Assembly (NCBI GenBank): GCA_002172675.1
Contig: NETF01000173.1
Coordinates: 97,447-143,725 of the forward strand
Reading direction: 5' to 3'
DNA length: 46,279 bases
Source of the DNA: an unicellular cyanobacterium SU3
GTDB lineage: Bacteria > Cyanobacteriota > Cyanobacteriia > Cyanobacteriales > Microcystaceae
Part shown: positions 26,507 to 35,641 of the stretch, in pieces
Layout: every line of letters begins with the position of its first letter
How positions within the stretch are numbered: the first letter of the stretch is position 1
The notes under the pieces: generated by a model
Told to the model about the DNA's origin: nothing
The model's database searches: none
Seen by the model: only the letters and a program-made list of their open reading frames with translations
Position numbers and translations under genes: made by a program

Positions 26507-27805
26507 TTATACTTCTTTGTGAGTAAACGCTTTTGCATTCTCACCAGAATAGGTAGCTGCAATGTGACCCTTTCCTGTAACTTTATATTTATAGGTAACT
26601 AACCCTTCTAACCCCACAGGACCTCTAGGAGGCATTTTTTGGGTACTAATGCCAACTTCTGCCCCAAACCCATAACGAAATCCGTCTGCAAACCTGGTTG
26701 AACAGTTATGATAAACACCAGCAGCATCGACTTGATTCATGAATATTTTTGCGCTATTTTTATCTTCTGTAATAATACCATCGGTGTGTTTTGAACCATA
26801 GGTATTAATATGATTGATGGCTGCTTCTAAAGAATCTACAATCTTGATAGATAAGATCAAATCACTGTATTCTGTCTGCCAGTCTTCTTCAGTTGCTGCT
26901 TCAATATTGAGATAATCTTGAGTTAATTTATCCCCTTTTAATCTAACTTGATGATAGGTTAAAGCCTCAGTTATTTTAGGTAAAAATTCAGTAGCAATAG
27001 CTTGATGAATTAATAAAGTTTCGATAGCATTACAAGCAGCAGGATATTGTGTTTTTGAATCAACTGTTATAGAAATGGCTGTTTCTAAGTCAGCTTTTTG
27101 ATCAATATATAAGTGACAAATTCCATCCGCATGACCTAAAACGGGAATATTAGTGTTTTGTTGAATAAATCTCACAAATTCATTGGAACCTCTAGGAATA
27201 ATTAAGTCAATATATTCATCTAAATCTAACAAGTTTCTAATTTCTTCACGGGTGGTTAATAACTGTACAGCATCAGGACTAACTTTAGTTTTACTCAAAG
27301 CTTCTCGAATCACTTTAACTAAAGTTTGACAAGAGTTTAATGCTTCTTTTCCACCTTTTAAAATGACTCCATTGCCTGATTTTATGGCTAAACTGGTAAT
27401 CTGAATTAAAGCTTCGGGACGAGCTTCAAAAATAATGCCTAATACCCCTAAAGGACAACTAACCCGTTTTAAGATTAAACCTTCATCTAATTCTCTGTGA
27501 ATAGAAATATGACCCACAGGATCAGGTAAATTAATAACATCTCTTACTCCTTTTATAGTGGCTTTAAGTTTAGTTTCCCCTAATTTTAAACGATTATATA
27601 AAGGCTTGGAAATGCCTTCTTTTTCTGCTAATTCACAATCAAGTTCATTGGCTTTTATAATATCGTCTGATGCGGTTTCTAAAGCTTGTGCGATCGCTTC
27701 TATAGCTTGGTTGCGATCGCTTGTTGAAAGTCCCCCTAATTTTCGGGCAACATTGCAGGTTTTTTCGGCAATTTCTTTTAATAATAATGACGAATTAACT
27801 ATCAT
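26507..27805 (-). CDS. proA: Gamma-glutamyl phosphate reductase ProA
   Basis: A 432-residue aldehyde-dehydrogenase-fold enzyme that reduces gamma-glutamyl phosphate to glutamate semialdehyde with NADPH in proline synthesis. The catalytic cysteine lies in [14 protein letters not shown]. Other landmarks are [41 protein letters not shown], and the C-terminal [17 protein letters not shown] with [10 protein letters not shown] start at ATG 27805 (MIVNSS); a TTG at 27817 would add four residues. Its partner proB is not in the window. Confidence 0.95.
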   Translation of the reverse strand: MIVNSSLLLKEIAEKTCNVARKLGGLSTSDRNQAIEAIAQALETASDDIIKANELDCELAEKEGISKPLYNRLKLGETKLKATIKGVRDVINLPDPVGHISIHRELDEGLILKRVSCPLGVLGIIFEARPEALIQITSLAIKSGNGVILKGGKEALNSCQTLVKVIREALSKTKVSPDAVQLLTTREEIRNLLDLDEYIDLIIPRGSNEFVRFIQQNTNIPVLGHADGICHLYIDQKADLETAISITVDSKTQYPAACNAIETLLIHQAIATEFLPKITEALTYHQVRLKGDKLTQDYLNIEAATEEDWQTEYSDLILSIKIVDSLEAAINHINTYGSKHTDGIITEDKNSAKIFMNQVDAAGVYHNCSTRFADGFRYGFGAEVGISTQKMPPRGPVGLEGLVTYKYKVTGKGHIAATYSGENAKAFTHKEV

Positions 27806-27924
27806 TGCTAATAACAATCTTGATTTTCTAGAAGATTTTTATTGTATCAAAGTATTCTAAAAAACTTAAATTTTCTATATATTTTTAATATTTTCCCTAT
27901 TTATTCACTACTCTGATGAAGTCC

Positions 27925-28251
27925 TCAGTGGCATTGAGTAATTAATTCAATTTGTTGATCAGGGGTTAAACTATCTAATTCATCAACTTCAATTATTACC
28001 TGTTTAGGCTGTTGCTGTTTACGATCTAAATAGGCATAAAAAGCTTCTTTATCATCTTCGTTTTGTTTAATATATTCTTGTAAAACTTGATTGATTAATT
28101 GATGATAGTCCCCTCCTTCTAATTGATTAACTTTAGCTTTAAACCAGTCTATAATCTCTTTATCAAGGGTAAGATTAACTTTAATTTGATGAGAAGAAGT
28201 CGGAATGACAGCACCTCTTTTACCTTGGGAAAAATCGTAGTTCTCTTTCAT
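27925..28251 (-). CDS. BrnA-like antitoxin
   Basis: A 108-residue protein with a ribbon-helix-helix-like core, IKVNLTLDKEIIDWFKAK ... YHQLINQVLQEYIKQ (residues about 23-68), as in BrnA antitoxins. An extra acidic C-terminal segment (about 70-108) lies beyond the usual end. It follows the BrnT-like toxin gene on the same strand with a 4-bp gap, the standard brnT-brnA order. BrnA neutralises BrnT and represses the operon (family knowledge). The extended C-terminus could be a lineage-specific addition. Confidence 0.75.
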   Translation of the reverse strand: MKENYDFSQGKRGAVIPTSSHQIKVNLTLDKEIIDWFKAKVNQLEGGDYHQLINQVLQEYIKQNEDDKEAFYAYLDRKQQQPKQVIIEVDELDSLTPDQQIELITQCH

Positions 28252-28255
28252 AATC

Positions 28256-28507
28256 TTAATTTACATATTGTTGACGTTCGCGTTTATTTGCTTTTCTGGC
28301 TGAGATTAACCTAATTCTATTCTCTCTTAAAGTATAAACTACTACCAATAATTCACCAAGATCACTCATTCCAATTGTAATATATCTATATTCGAGAGAA
28401 TGTTCATCATAAATCGTAATAGCAGTATCATCTTTTAAAACAGAGGTTGCTTGGGCAAAATTAATACCATGTTTCCTTAGATTGAAGTGGATCCCATTGC
28501 TTTTCAT
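28256..28507 (-). CDS. BrnT-like toxin with altered N-terminus
   Basis: The 83-residue product matches BrnT ribonuclease toxins from NLRKHGINFAQATSVLKDD onward, including the LLVVVYTLRENRIRLISARKANKRER core that carries the basic catalytic residues. Typical BrnT starts with a W-D-P-x-K strand; here the ATG lies inside what reads as the end of another gene, and W-D-P appears in the +1 frame (28461-28511). The first strand is therefore probably lost or frame-shifted, and toxicity may be reduced. Paired with the BrnA-like gene 4 bp downstream. Confidence 0.65.
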   Translation of the reverse strand: MKSNGIHFNLRKHGINFAQATSVLKDDTAITIYDEHSLEYRYITIGMSDLGELLVVVYTLRENRIRLISARKANKRERQQYVN

Positions 28508-28660
28508 ATTCTAACGGACTGACATCAAGAGGGCGTTTTGCTTCCCAAACTTGTAAGAGAGGATGCCATTTAGTTAAAAAAGGACGTAACCCTCGATTTA
28601 AAACGGCGATCGCAATACCTCCCACAGACTCGAAGGATGCACCTACATCCGGGATAATCT
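28461..28660 (-). pseudogene. C-terminal remnant of an unidentified cyanobacterial gene
   Basis: In the minus-strand frame offset by one from brnT, an open stretch reads ...IIPDVGASFESVGGIAIAVL, then NRGLRPFLTKWHPLLQVWEA and DVSPLEYEKQWDP, stopping at 28461. It lacks a start codon and upstream domain. The phrase LRPFLTKWHP reminds me of a recurrent segment in uncharacterised cyanobacterial proteins, but I cannot name the family. It overlaps the 5' end of the BrnT-like ORF, as if a deletion had joined the two. Confidence 0.4.
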
Positions 28661-28781
28661 CATTGTTATTCCTAGAGCAAATCCCGTTAATGCTTATGCA
28701 ATGGCTGGAATTATTAATGATGCTGGATTGAGTATTGAAGAACTCAAGAAGCTTTTTTTTATAGGTTGTAGGTTGGGATAA
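28650..28781 (+). pseudogene. Possible gene remnant on the plus strand
   Basis: A frame without start codon reads RDNLIVIPRANPVNAYAMAG then IINDAGLSIEELKKLFF to a TAA at 28779-28781. It looks protein-like (hydrophobic core followed by an amphipathic helix), but I recognise no family. It overlaps the minus-strand remnant, so at most one of the two is right in the shared ~10 bp. Confidence 0.25.
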
Positions 28782-29043
28782 TTAAAGAAAACTCAACATC
28801 CTATATAAGTTTTGAATGCTTTACCGATGTAAATTAAATTGTTGCAATTTATACGAAAACCTAATAACCTAAGTATCTTTTTATACAAACATTATGTATA
28901 ATTAAATTAATGGATGTTAAAATTTCTCTTTATTTCCCTAATTTTCCACTTTATTAACACAATTTTCTACTCATTAATTTAAAAAATTCTCTTTTTTCTG
29001 GGACTGAAGTATTAATATTAACCCGATAAACTAAGATTGAAGG
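28782..29043. other. AT-rich non-coding stretch
   Basis: About 260 bp with no ORF of note and very low GC. Its right end carries a -10-like TAAGAT at 29032-29037, placed to start the candidate RNA described next. Nothing else is recognised. Confidence 0.4.
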
Positions 29044-29203
29044 CAAAACGCAGTCACAAACAAATATCAACCTACTGCCTTTGTCCGACATCTATAATCT
29101 GTTTTTTCCAAAGCGTTTTAAACAGATAAGTAGGTGTGAGGGGTCATTGTTTTGAGGGAGGAGTCCGGCGTTGGTGATAACCTTATCACCTCTCCTCTTT
29201 TTC
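29044..29203 (+). ncRNA. Candidate structured small RNA with its own terminator
   Basis: About 160 nt. Left-to-right pairings are ACCTACT (about 29071-29077) with AGTAGGT (about 29128-29134), enclosing ATCTGTTT with AAACAGAT (about 29096-29126). The 3' end is a strong terminator (29158-29200). TAAGAT at 29032-29037 is a plausible -10 seven bases before the start. No ORF fits. Size is in the range of 6S-like RNAs, but I see no decisive 6S consensus, so the class is left open. Confidence 0.45.
29158..29203 (+). terminator. Two-tier intrinsic terminator
   Basis: GGTGATAA (29173-29180) pairs perfectly with TTATCACC (29183-29190). Below it, GAGGAG (29158-29163) pairs with CTCCTC (29192-29197) across a one-sided bulge, followed by TTTTTCTT. 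There is no protein gene upstream on the plus strand for it to serve, which argues for a small RNA. Confidence 0.75.
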
Positions 29204-29328
29204 TTCTCAAATATCAGTTAATTATTGACCCAAATTAAAGTAAAAAAATGAGAAAATTACCAGGACTTTGTATTGCCCGTTCTCTTACTTTTTATGAAGT
29301 TACTGTATCTTTAATCTTGGTCGCTTTT

Positions 29329-29712
29329 TTATGAATTGTTGTTATTATTCGAGAGTGAAAGTGATTCTTTTTGATCAGAAGAAGCGATCGTTTGTGTGAG
29401 GAGATAATTAAGAATTGTTCGTACGGCAATAATAAGAATTAATCTGGCCAGATCATCCCATCGACTAGAAATCATCGTCTTTAAAATACTTGCCCCCACC
29501 AAAAAGCTTAATCCCAAAGAAAAAGAATAACCCATTGCCAAACGACTGCGTTGAAACGCTTCGGTTGTTTGGGGTTTAAACAATAAATCTTTGAGGAAAA
29601 TAATCAACGCCCTCATAATGCCAATAAAAATGACAAAGAGGGCTAACAATTGACATAAGCTGGTTAACAGTTCATTGCACATACGAACTGTTAAGGCAAG
29701 GGTTTCACTCAT
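29329..29712 (-). CDS. DUF1622 family membrane protein
   Basis: A 127-residue protein with three hydrophobic segments (about 12-40, 62-82 and 88-108) and the DUF1622 pattern: a first helix with IMRALIIFLKDLL, then RSRLAMGYSFSLGLSFLVGASILKTM and WDDLARLILIIAVRTILNYLL. Family function is unknown. The tail (SSDQKESLSLSNNNNNS) is low complexity. Transcribed in the same direction as carA, with a hairpin between them, so probably separate. Confidence 0.8.
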   Translation of the reverse strand: MSETLALTVRMCNELLTSLCQLLALFVIFIGIMRALIIFLKDLLFKPQTTEAFQRSRLAMGYSFSLGLSFLVGASILKTMISSRWDDLARLILIIAVRTILNYLLTQTIASSDQKESLSLSNNNNNS

Positions 29713-29750
29713 TATTTCAGGGAACAGGAAATTAAACAGTTACAACTATC

Positions 29751-29782
29751 AACCCCCCTTTTTAAGGGGGGTTTGGGGGGAT
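29751..29782 (-). terminator. C/G-run hairpin at the end of carA
   Basis: AACCCCCCTT (29751-29760) and AAGGGGGGTT (29764-29773) form a perfect 10-bp stem with a 3-nt loop, and a second GGGGGG run follows (29775-29780). It lies 5-36 bp after the carA stop (29787) on the minus strand. Similar CCCCCTTAAAAAGGGGG motifs are scattered in cyanobacterial genomes, so it may be a dispersed repeat used as a terminator. Confidence 0.6.
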
Positions 29783-29786
29783 TAGA

Positions 29787-30932
29787 TCATTTTCCCTTAT
29801 TTTCTTTCATCATCTTGACAAACTTCTCAAATAAATAGTCCGCATCATGGGGACCGGGACTGGCTTCGGGATGATATTGTACGGAGAAGAAAGGTAAGGT
29901 TTTATGAGATAACCCGGCCACTGTGCGATCGTTCAAATTGAGATGAGTAATTTCTACCTCTGCATCTAAGGATTTTTCCGTTACTGCAAAACCATGATTC
30001 TGACTGGTAATTTCTACCTTTTGTTGTAGTCCACAGGGTTGATTTAAACCGCGATGACCAAACTTTAACTTAAAAGTTTCGGCCCCTAAAGATAACCCTA
30101 AAATTTGGTGTCCCATACAAATCCCAAAGGTGGGTTTTCCTTGTTCAATTAAGGCTTTAACTGTACTTACTCCTTCAGTAACTGCTGAAGGATCTCCCGG
30201 TCCATTGGATAAGAAAATACCGTCAGGATTATGCTTTAATATTTCTTCAGCCGAGGTATCGGCAGGAACCACAATGATTTTACAGCCATAACTAGCTAAT
30301 CGTCGTAGAATATTCCGTTTTACCCCAAAATCAATGGCGACAACCGTTAAAGCATCGGAAGAACCATCGCCATTTTTAGCTTTAAATTCCCAGTGTCCCT
30401 CTGTAGGAGTTGACCACTCATAAATTTCTTTAGTGGTAACTTCTTTGACTAAATTTAACCCTGCCATCGACGGGGCTGATTGAACTTGACGCAATAACTC
30501 GCTTTTATCCAAAATTTCTGTGGAAATAATGCCATTCATCGCCCCCACAGAACGAATTTTACGGGTTAAAGCCCTGGTGTCAATGCCGTAGATACCTACA
30601 ATTTTATGACGAATCAAATAATCCGGTAAAGATTCAGTTGATCGCCAATTACTAGGGCGATAAGTTATGTTACGGGCGATTACCCCTTTAACTTGGGGTT
30701 TTTCTGATTCTTCATCATCGGGGTTAACCCCTGTATTTCCCAATTCTGGATAAGTAAACGTCACAATCTGACCACAATAACTGGGATCGGTCAAAACTTC
30801 TTGATATCCTGTCATTCCTGTATTAAATACTACCTCTCCCACGGTGGTTCCTTTCGCCCCGAAGGATAACCCTTCAAACGTTGTTCCGTCTGCTAATACT
30901 AATAAAGCGGGTTTCCCCTTTGCCATTGCCAT
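29787..30932 (-). CDS. carA: Carbamoyl-phosphate synthase small subunit
   Basis: A 381-residue glutaminase subunit that releases ammonia from glutamine and channels it to CarB for carbamoyl phosphate, used in arginine and pyrimidine synthesis. The N-terminal CPSase domain (about 8-150) is followed by a class I glutamine amidotransferase domain from about 195. The triad is C272 (GICMGHQ), H354 and E356 (YHPEASPGP). The product starts MAMAKGK; the ATG for residue 3 is an alternative start. carB is absent from the window, as is common in cyanobacteria. Confidence 0.96.
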   Translation of the reverse strand: MAMAKGKPALLVLADGTTFEGLSFGAKGTTVGEVVFNTGMTGYQEVLTDPSYCGQIVTFTYPELGNTGVNPDDEESEKPQVKGVIARNITYRPSNWRSTESLPDYLIRHKIVGIYGIDTRALTRKIRSVGAMNGIISTEILDKSELLRQVQSAPSMAGLNLVKEVTTKEIYEWSTPTEGHWEFKAKNGDGSSDALTVVAIDFGVKRNILRRLASYGCKIIVVPADTSAEEILKHNPDGIFLSNGPGDPSAVTEGVSTVKALIEQGKPTFGICMGHQILGLSLGAETFKLKFGHRGLNQPCGLQQKVEITSQNHGFAVTEKSLDAEVEITHLNLNDRTVAGLSHKTLPFFSVQYHPEASPGPHDADYLFEKFVKMMKENKGK

Positions 30933-31129
30933 AATCGTTAAGTTTTTGATACTAAGAAGGGATGAAACCTAGCGGTTAACGATACACTAGATCAGGCAAT
31001 CCATTAAATCCTGATATCCTAGCCACCTGTTGAGAATTAGTTTACCCCTAGGTTACTGGGGATAATTCTAGCAGATGCTTCTGAGGTGTTAAGGTAGAGT
31101 CGAACTGCCAAAAAGGTAGGTATAATCCC

Positions 31130-32032
31130 ATGAGTCCCAAGAAACTAACCGACGACGACAAACAAGAAATTCTTAATCTTTATCGTCAAACTCCAGAAAC
31201 CACATCTACCTTAGCTGACCGTTACGGGGTCAGTAGTTCTACTATTAGTCGTTTTTTGAAAAATACTCTATCGGATGTGGAGTATGAAGATTTAATTCAA
31301 CAAAAACGCTTAGCCAGAACCACTAAAACTCAAGCTACTGTCGAAGAAGACTCTACCCCCAAGCAAGCAAAACCGATTCTTAAAGTTAGTGAAGATGCTC
31401 CCCGACAAGAACCTCCTTCAGTTTCAGGGGCGACCACTGATCAACCAACAGAGTCTGAGTCTACTCCTGAAACTCCATCCCCAGAACCTTCGTCCAAACC
31501 TAAGCCAGTGGTCAAAAAAGAAGCCCCTGTCTTAGTGTCTCAAGAGGAAGACGAAGACACAGAAGACTTAGAAGATGTTAACGTGGTTGCCGTCGGAGAA
31601 ATGTTAGGAGAAGATTTAGAAGACAGTGACGACGACTGGGATGACGAAGACGATGAGGATGAAGGAGACGAAGAAGAAGAGTACGAGGAGTCTTTATCGA
31701 CAACTGAAGATATTCAAGTTCTTCCTTTATCGGCGGCCACTTTCCCTAAAACTTGTTATCTGGTCATTGATCGTTCTGCTGAATTAATTGCCAAACCGTT
31801 GAAAGAATTTGCCCATCTCGGTCAAATTCCTATGGATGAGGTACAGCAAAAAACCTTACCCATTTTTGATAATCATCGGGTTGCCCGTCGTTTCTCTAAT
31901 CGTTCTCAACGAGTGATTAAAGTTCCTGATGGCCGTCTTCTTTACAAAACTTGTGATTATCTACAAGCCAAGGGAATTACTCGCATTCTTATGGATGGTC
32001 AAATTTATTCCCTAGTGACTAACTCAGACTAA
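31130..32032 (+). CDS. HTH DNA-binding protein with acidic centre, cyanobacterial
   Basis: This 300-residue protein has an N-terminal helix-turn-helix (residues about 5-45: LTDDDKQEILNLYRQTPETT, then LADRYGVSSSTISRFLK), like those of transposase/Hin-type recombinases. A long P/S/T/E-rich linker follows, then a strongly acidic block at about 140-195, and a conserved globular C-terminal domain at about 205-300 (CYLVIDRSAELIAKPLKEFA ... LPIFDNHRVARRFS). There is no transposase catalytic domain. I suspect a nucleoid or transcription-associated protein, but the function is unknown. TATAAT lies only 4 bp before the ATG, so the transcript may be leaderless or start further upstream. Confidence 0.65.
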   Translation: MSPKKLTDDDKQEILNLYRQTPETTSTLADRYGVSSSTISRFLKNTLSDVEYEDLIQQKRLARTTKTQATVEEDSTPKQAKPILKVSEDAPRQEPPSVSGATTDQPTESESTPETPSPEPSSKPKPVVKKEAPVLVSQEEDEDTEDLEDVNVVAVGEMLGEDLEDSDDDWDDEDDEDEGDEEEEYEESLSTTEDIQVLPLSAATFPKTCYLVIDRSAELIAKPLKEFAHLGQIPMDEVQQKTLPIFDNHRVARRFSNRSQRVIKVPDGRLLYKTCDYLQAKGITRILMDGQIYSLVTNSD

Positions 32033-32442
32033 AATTATTTTTAAGTAAGATTATGATTGAATTATAATAGAGTCTCAGAGAAAATGCGACTTAAACATTA
32101 AAACCAGGTCAAAAACCTCAGTAATATTTCAGTAACAAAATAGACATTATTTAAAAACTTAGAGGTTAATAAGGAGGATAATATAAAATACTTTACAAAA
32201 TAACATGAGTAAAATTAAATAACAAATAAGTTTTTTAACAAATTATAATTGATAGCACAAATCATATTTTCTTCAGAGTAAAATGAAATATATGAACATT
32301 TTTATTCTGTTATACAGGATAACTAATAGCAGTAGATTAGTTAATCTCTTATTGAGATACCATCTAGTTTACATAAACTAGAAGATAATTGACTTTACTG
32401 CAATTTATTTAGCTACCATCTTTGAGTGTGCCTAATCCTACT
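32033..32442. other. 410-bp AT-rich region before the pentapeptide gene
   Basis: No ORF of note. It contains a perfect hairpin, CTAGTTTA (32364-32371) with TAAACTAG (32374-32381) around CA, located 60-80 bp before the next start, and an AGGAGG-like AAGGAGG near 32170 that is not followed by a gene. The long length suggests an extended 5' leader or regulatory region for the pentapeptide gene. Confidence 0.4.
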
Positions 32443-33360
32443 ATGAATATTAGTCACCTACTGCGACAATATGAACAAGGTCATCGAAGTTTCCCAGAAC
32501 TTGATCTCACGGGAGTTGATTTATCAAGAGTTATGTTAATCTCTGTGGATTTAACCAAATCGAATTTAACAGGAATTAACCTCAGTCGTGGATTTTTAAC
32601 TAAATCGAATTTAAGTCAAGCCAGTTTAAATTGGGCTGATTTGTCCTATGCAAAAATGAGTCAATCTCAATTGATTGAAGCAGATTTAACCAAAGCCAAT
32701 TTGACCGGGGCTTTTATGGTCAAATCCATTTTGGTCAAGGCTAAGTTAAGTGGGGCGAATTTAGCTCATACTAATTTACGGGCTGCTGATTTATCATACT
32801 CCAATTGTTGTGGGGCTAATCTTCAGGAAATTAACCTTAGAGAAGCTAATTTAACAGGGGTCAATTTTAATTGGGCTAATCTTTCACAAGCCCGTTTAAG
32901 TGGTTGTAATTTACAAGAAGCTTCCTTTTTTGGGGCTAATTTAAGCCATACATTTATACAAAATGTTGATTTAAGTCATGCTGATTTAGAAGGAATTAAT
33001 TTTGAAAAATGCCGACTCACATATAGTAATCTTCAAGGAGCTAAATTACAAGGGGCTAATTTTCAACGGGCGAAATTACGTCATACCAATTTACGAGGGG
33101 CGAATCTTCAAGGGGCTAACTTAAAAGAGGCTGATTTAGAAGGGGCTAACTTAAAAGAGGCTGATTTAGAAGGGGCTGATTTAACTAATGCTATTATTGA
33201 AGATGCTGATTTTACAAATGCTAAATTTAATGAAACTAAGGTAGTCGGAACTAACTTAAAAACCCAAACTATTAAACCGATTTCACTACAATTACAACTT
33301 CAAGAAACTCCTAATTACGTTGATTCTTTGGAACTATTACAGACAGGTTTTGCTGTTTAA
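32443..33360 (+). CDS. Cytosolic pentapeptide-repeat protein
   Basis: About 305 residues, almost entirely A(D/N)LxX pentapeptides, from a short N-terminal cap (MNISHLLRQYEQGHRSF) through some 45 units such as ANLTG, ADLSY and ANLQG, then a ~45-residue non-repeat tail. It should fold as a rod-like right-handed beta helix. There is no signal peptide or membrane segment. Cyanobacterial relatives include regulatory proteins (HetL- and RfrA-type), but no function can be assigned here. I start at ATG 32443; TTG 32422 and GTG 32428 lie upstream in frame. The block encoding ANLKEADLEG is a recent perfect tandem duplication (33118-33170). Confidence 0.75.
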   Translation: MNISHLLRQYEQGHRSFPELDLTGVDLSRVMLISVDLTKSNLTGINLSRGFLTKSNLSQASLNWADLSYAKMSQSQLIEADLTKANLTGAFMVKSILVKAKLSGANLAHTNLRAADLSYSNCCGANLQEINLREANLTGVNFNWANLSQARLSGCNLQEASFFGANLSHTFIQNVDLSHADLEGINFEKCRLTYSNLQGAKLQGANFQRAKLRHTNLRGANLQGANLKEADLEGANLKEADLEGADLTNAIIEDADFTNAKFNETKVVGTNLKTQTIKPISLQLQLQETPNYVDSLELLQTGFAV

Positions 33361-33443
33361 TACCAATTCTCATATAAGTGATAAAATAAGTTAGTTATCA
33401 ATGAATTGTGATAACCGATCACTGTTCACTGATAACTGTCTTT

Positions 33444-34541
33444 TTATTTACTTTTTTGTGGATTTTTTGCCTGTTCCATGGCTATTTCTTTCATCGCTTC
33501 AAAGGAATTACGATTTGAGGTTCCTTCAATGGCTTTAACGGCTAAATCTTGAACCTGTTTGAGAGACGCTTCTAATTGTTGAGAGAGTTTTTGCTGACGA
33601 ATATCTTGATTATTTATGGTTTCTTCTAAAGCAGCAATTCTTAGTTCATAATTATGCTTTTCTCCTTCGATTTCTTTAGTCCGTAAATCTGATTTAATTT
33701 TAGCTTGATAAATTCCAATTCCTTTTCCTTCTTCTTTAGCCTGTTTAATTTTCTGTTCTAATTCTTGTTCTAATTGTTGGAGTTTAGCTTTCGTTTCTTC
33801 TTGTTCTTTTTCTTGTTTACTAATACTCTCTTCCCTTTCTTGCCATTGTTTTTCTTGGGTTTCTCTTGCTTCTTTTAATTCTTGATATAAAGCTTGTTTT
33901 TCTGCTTGATATTGTTCTTCATCTAATTGTCTTTCTAATTCTAAATTATAAATATATTGTTCTTCATCTCGCTTCTTATTGGTCAAATATTCTTGTTCTC
34001 TTTCTCGAACTTCTCGATTATGATTTTGTTTTTCTTTGTGCCAATTTTTTTGTAATTCCTCTAATTCTTTAGCAAGGGTTTCTTGTTGTTTATTTAGTTC
34101 TTCTTCGTTGATTTTGGCGGTAGTTTGATAGTCTTCAATTAGGTTAGATAAGGTGTCGTCTTCAATGGTTTCAACATTGTGTAATTCTTCTAATTCTGCT
34201 AATTCCTCTGTGGTAATTTTATTAAGTTCTGCTAATAAGGAAGCTTCGCCTATTAATTGTTCTGATAAATGACTAACTGCACTTCCAAAATTGTTTTGTA
34301 CTTTTTCTAAACTTTGAATGGTCAAAGTAATATTATTATTGAACAGGTTGTTTGCTGCTGTCATAACTTTTTTCTTAGGAGAATTGGAAGATTGATTATT
34401 GGGAATAACGGTTTGAGTAACCTGTGATGTTTTGCTTAATTGTTTGACTTGACTTTCTAATGCTGATTTTTCTTGAATTAGTTCTTCATAAGCTTCTAAG
34501 ATTTGAGCTTTAGTGTTTTTAGAATTAATTTTTTGTGCCAT
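33444..34541 (-). CDS. Coiled-coil protein A of the XRE-ImmA locus
   Basis: This 365-residue protein is almost wholly alpha-helical. A short N-terminal region starts MAQKINSKNTKAQILEAYEE. A small conserved segment NNLFNNNITLTIQ ... VQNNFGSAVSHLSEQL follows at about 65-105, then a very long charged coiled coil rich in E, Q and K (about 110-340), and the C-terminal motif QVQDLAVKAIEGTSN. GAGG precedes the ATG. It is a clear paralog of the next gene. There is no transmembrane or enzymatic motif; it might form filaments or a scaffold. The function is unknown. Confidence 0.6.
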   Translation of the reverse strand: MAQKINSKNTKAQILEAYEELIQEKSALESQVKQLSKTSQVTQTVIPNNQSSNSPKKKVMTAANNLFNNNITLTIQSLEKVQNNFGSAVSHLSEQLIGEASLLAELNKITTEELAELEELHNVETIEDDTLSNLIEDYQTTAKINEEELNKQQETLAKELEELQKNWHKEKQNHNREVREREQEYLTNKKRDEEQYIYNLELERQLDEEQYQAEKQALYQELKEARETQEKQWQEREESISKQEKEQEETKAKLQQLEQELEQKIKQAKEEGKGIGIYQAKIKSDLRTKEIEGEKHNYELRIAALEETINNQDIRQQKLSQQLEASLKQVQDLAVKAIEGTSNRNSFEAMKEIAMEQAKNPQKSK

Positions 34542-34576
34542 TTTTTTTACCTCTTTATTTGATAGTTTAGCTTGGT

Positions 34577-35554
34577 TTAATTGTTTCCTTGGAAGGCTCT
34601 TAAAGCTAGATTTTGCGCTTGATTAGTTGTATTTTGTAGTTGAGTATTTAGTTCTGAAATTTGTTCACTGTTTTGAGTGATTTTTGTTTCTAATGCTTGA
34701 ATCTTAAATTCATATCCCTGTTTGTTTAATTCCCATTCTTTTTCTAGTAAATCAATTTTAACTTGTGCTTCTCTATCAGCAGATTTAATAGCATCACCTT
34801 TGGCTTTATTATACTCTTCTTTTATTTTTGCCTCTAGTTCATCTATTTTTTGCTTGTTAGCTTCAAATTCTTTTGCATTTTGAGCTAAGATAGCTTCTCG
34901 TTCTTTCCAGGCTTTTTCTTTAGTGGAATTTAATAATTGTAATTCTCTCTGTTGCTGACGTTTTTTCTCTTCATATTCGTCCTGTTCTATTTTTCGGGAT
35001 TTTTGAATTTCATATTGATAATTAGTTGCTTCTTGTTCTCTTTGTTTATTGATTAACTCTGTTTCTTCTTCTATTCTTGTAGTAAATTCTTCCCCTTCTT
35101 TTTTCCAAGTGTTTCTTGTTTTTTCTTGTTCTTTTTCTAAGCTTTCTTTCTGTTGATTACTCTGTTCTTGTATTTTTCTTGATTTCTCTTCATATTCCTG
35201 TCTTAAAATATAAAGTGCATCAGCGACTAATCTTACTTTACGCAATTTTTGCAGTTGTTCTTGTTTAACTGTAATCGCTTTTTTGAGTTCATCTAATTTA
35301 GTGGATTCTATTGTTAAATTTTGGGATAAATCTTGAATAATTTGTCCGAAGTCTAATTGTAGAGAAGCCATACTGTTAACAATATTATTAACGGTATATT
35401 CCCCTGCTTTCTCTAATAATTGCTTATTTTTTTCCTTTTCTAGTTCTTCCTCTTTGGTGATAACACTCGATTCTTGTTGATGATATTTGTCTAAGAATTG
35501 GGTGAAATTAGACAAAATTTGCTCTTTTGTCCCTGCTAAGGTTTCTTGTGCCAT
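34577..35554 (-). CDS. Coiled-coil protein B of the XRE-ImmA locus
   Basis: A 325-residue coiled-coil protein when started at ATG 35554 (MAQETLAGTKEQILSNF), which aligns with the MAQ...TK-QIL start of its paralog; an upstream ATG (35596) would add 14 residues. The segment VNNIVNSMASLQLDFGQIIQ then DLSQNL matches its partner, then come about 200 residues of E/K/Q-rich heptads and the end QAQNLALRAFQGNN. It precedes protein A by 35 bp, so they form one transcript, driven from the region with the duplicated operator. Function unknown. Confidence 0.6.
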   Translation of the reverse strand: MAQETLAGTKEQILSNFTQFLDKYHQQESSVITKEEELEKEKNKQLLEKAGEYTVNNIVNSMASLQLDFGQIIQDLSQNLTIESTKLDELKKAITVKQEQLQKLRKVRLVADALYILRQEYEEKSRKIQEQSNQQKESLEKEQEKTRNTWKKEGEEFTTRIEEETELINKQREQEATNYQYEIQKSRKIEQDEYEEKKRQQQRELQLLNSTKEKAWKEREAILAQNAKEFEANKQKIDELEAKIKEEYNKAKGDAIKSADREAQVKIDLLEKEWELNKQGYEFKIQALETKITQNSEQISELNTQLQNTTNQAQNLALRAFQGNN

Positions 35555-35641
35555 AATTGTAATTTTCCTGGTATTAAATGCTGAAAAATTAGGCAACCTT
35601 TCTGATAAGGTTTCTTTTGAGTTTCTGGAATTTCCTATTAT

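Noticed and set aside
29100-29203. tRNA or 6S RNA identity for the structured region
   Set aside because: No cloverleaf, T-loop GTTCGA or CCA-type end, and no decisive 6S signature; kept only as an unclassified RNA candidate.
29248-29334. 28-residue hydrophobic ORF (MRKLPGLCIARSLTFYEVTV...) considered as a tiny membrane protein
   Set aside because: No clear ribosome-binding site, no match to known small photosystem or cytochrome subunits, and it overlaps the end of the DUF1622 gene.
32160-32180. AAGGAGG as a ribosome-binding site for a missed gene
   Set aside because: The bases downstream give no ORF of sensible length or composition before the pentapeptide gene.
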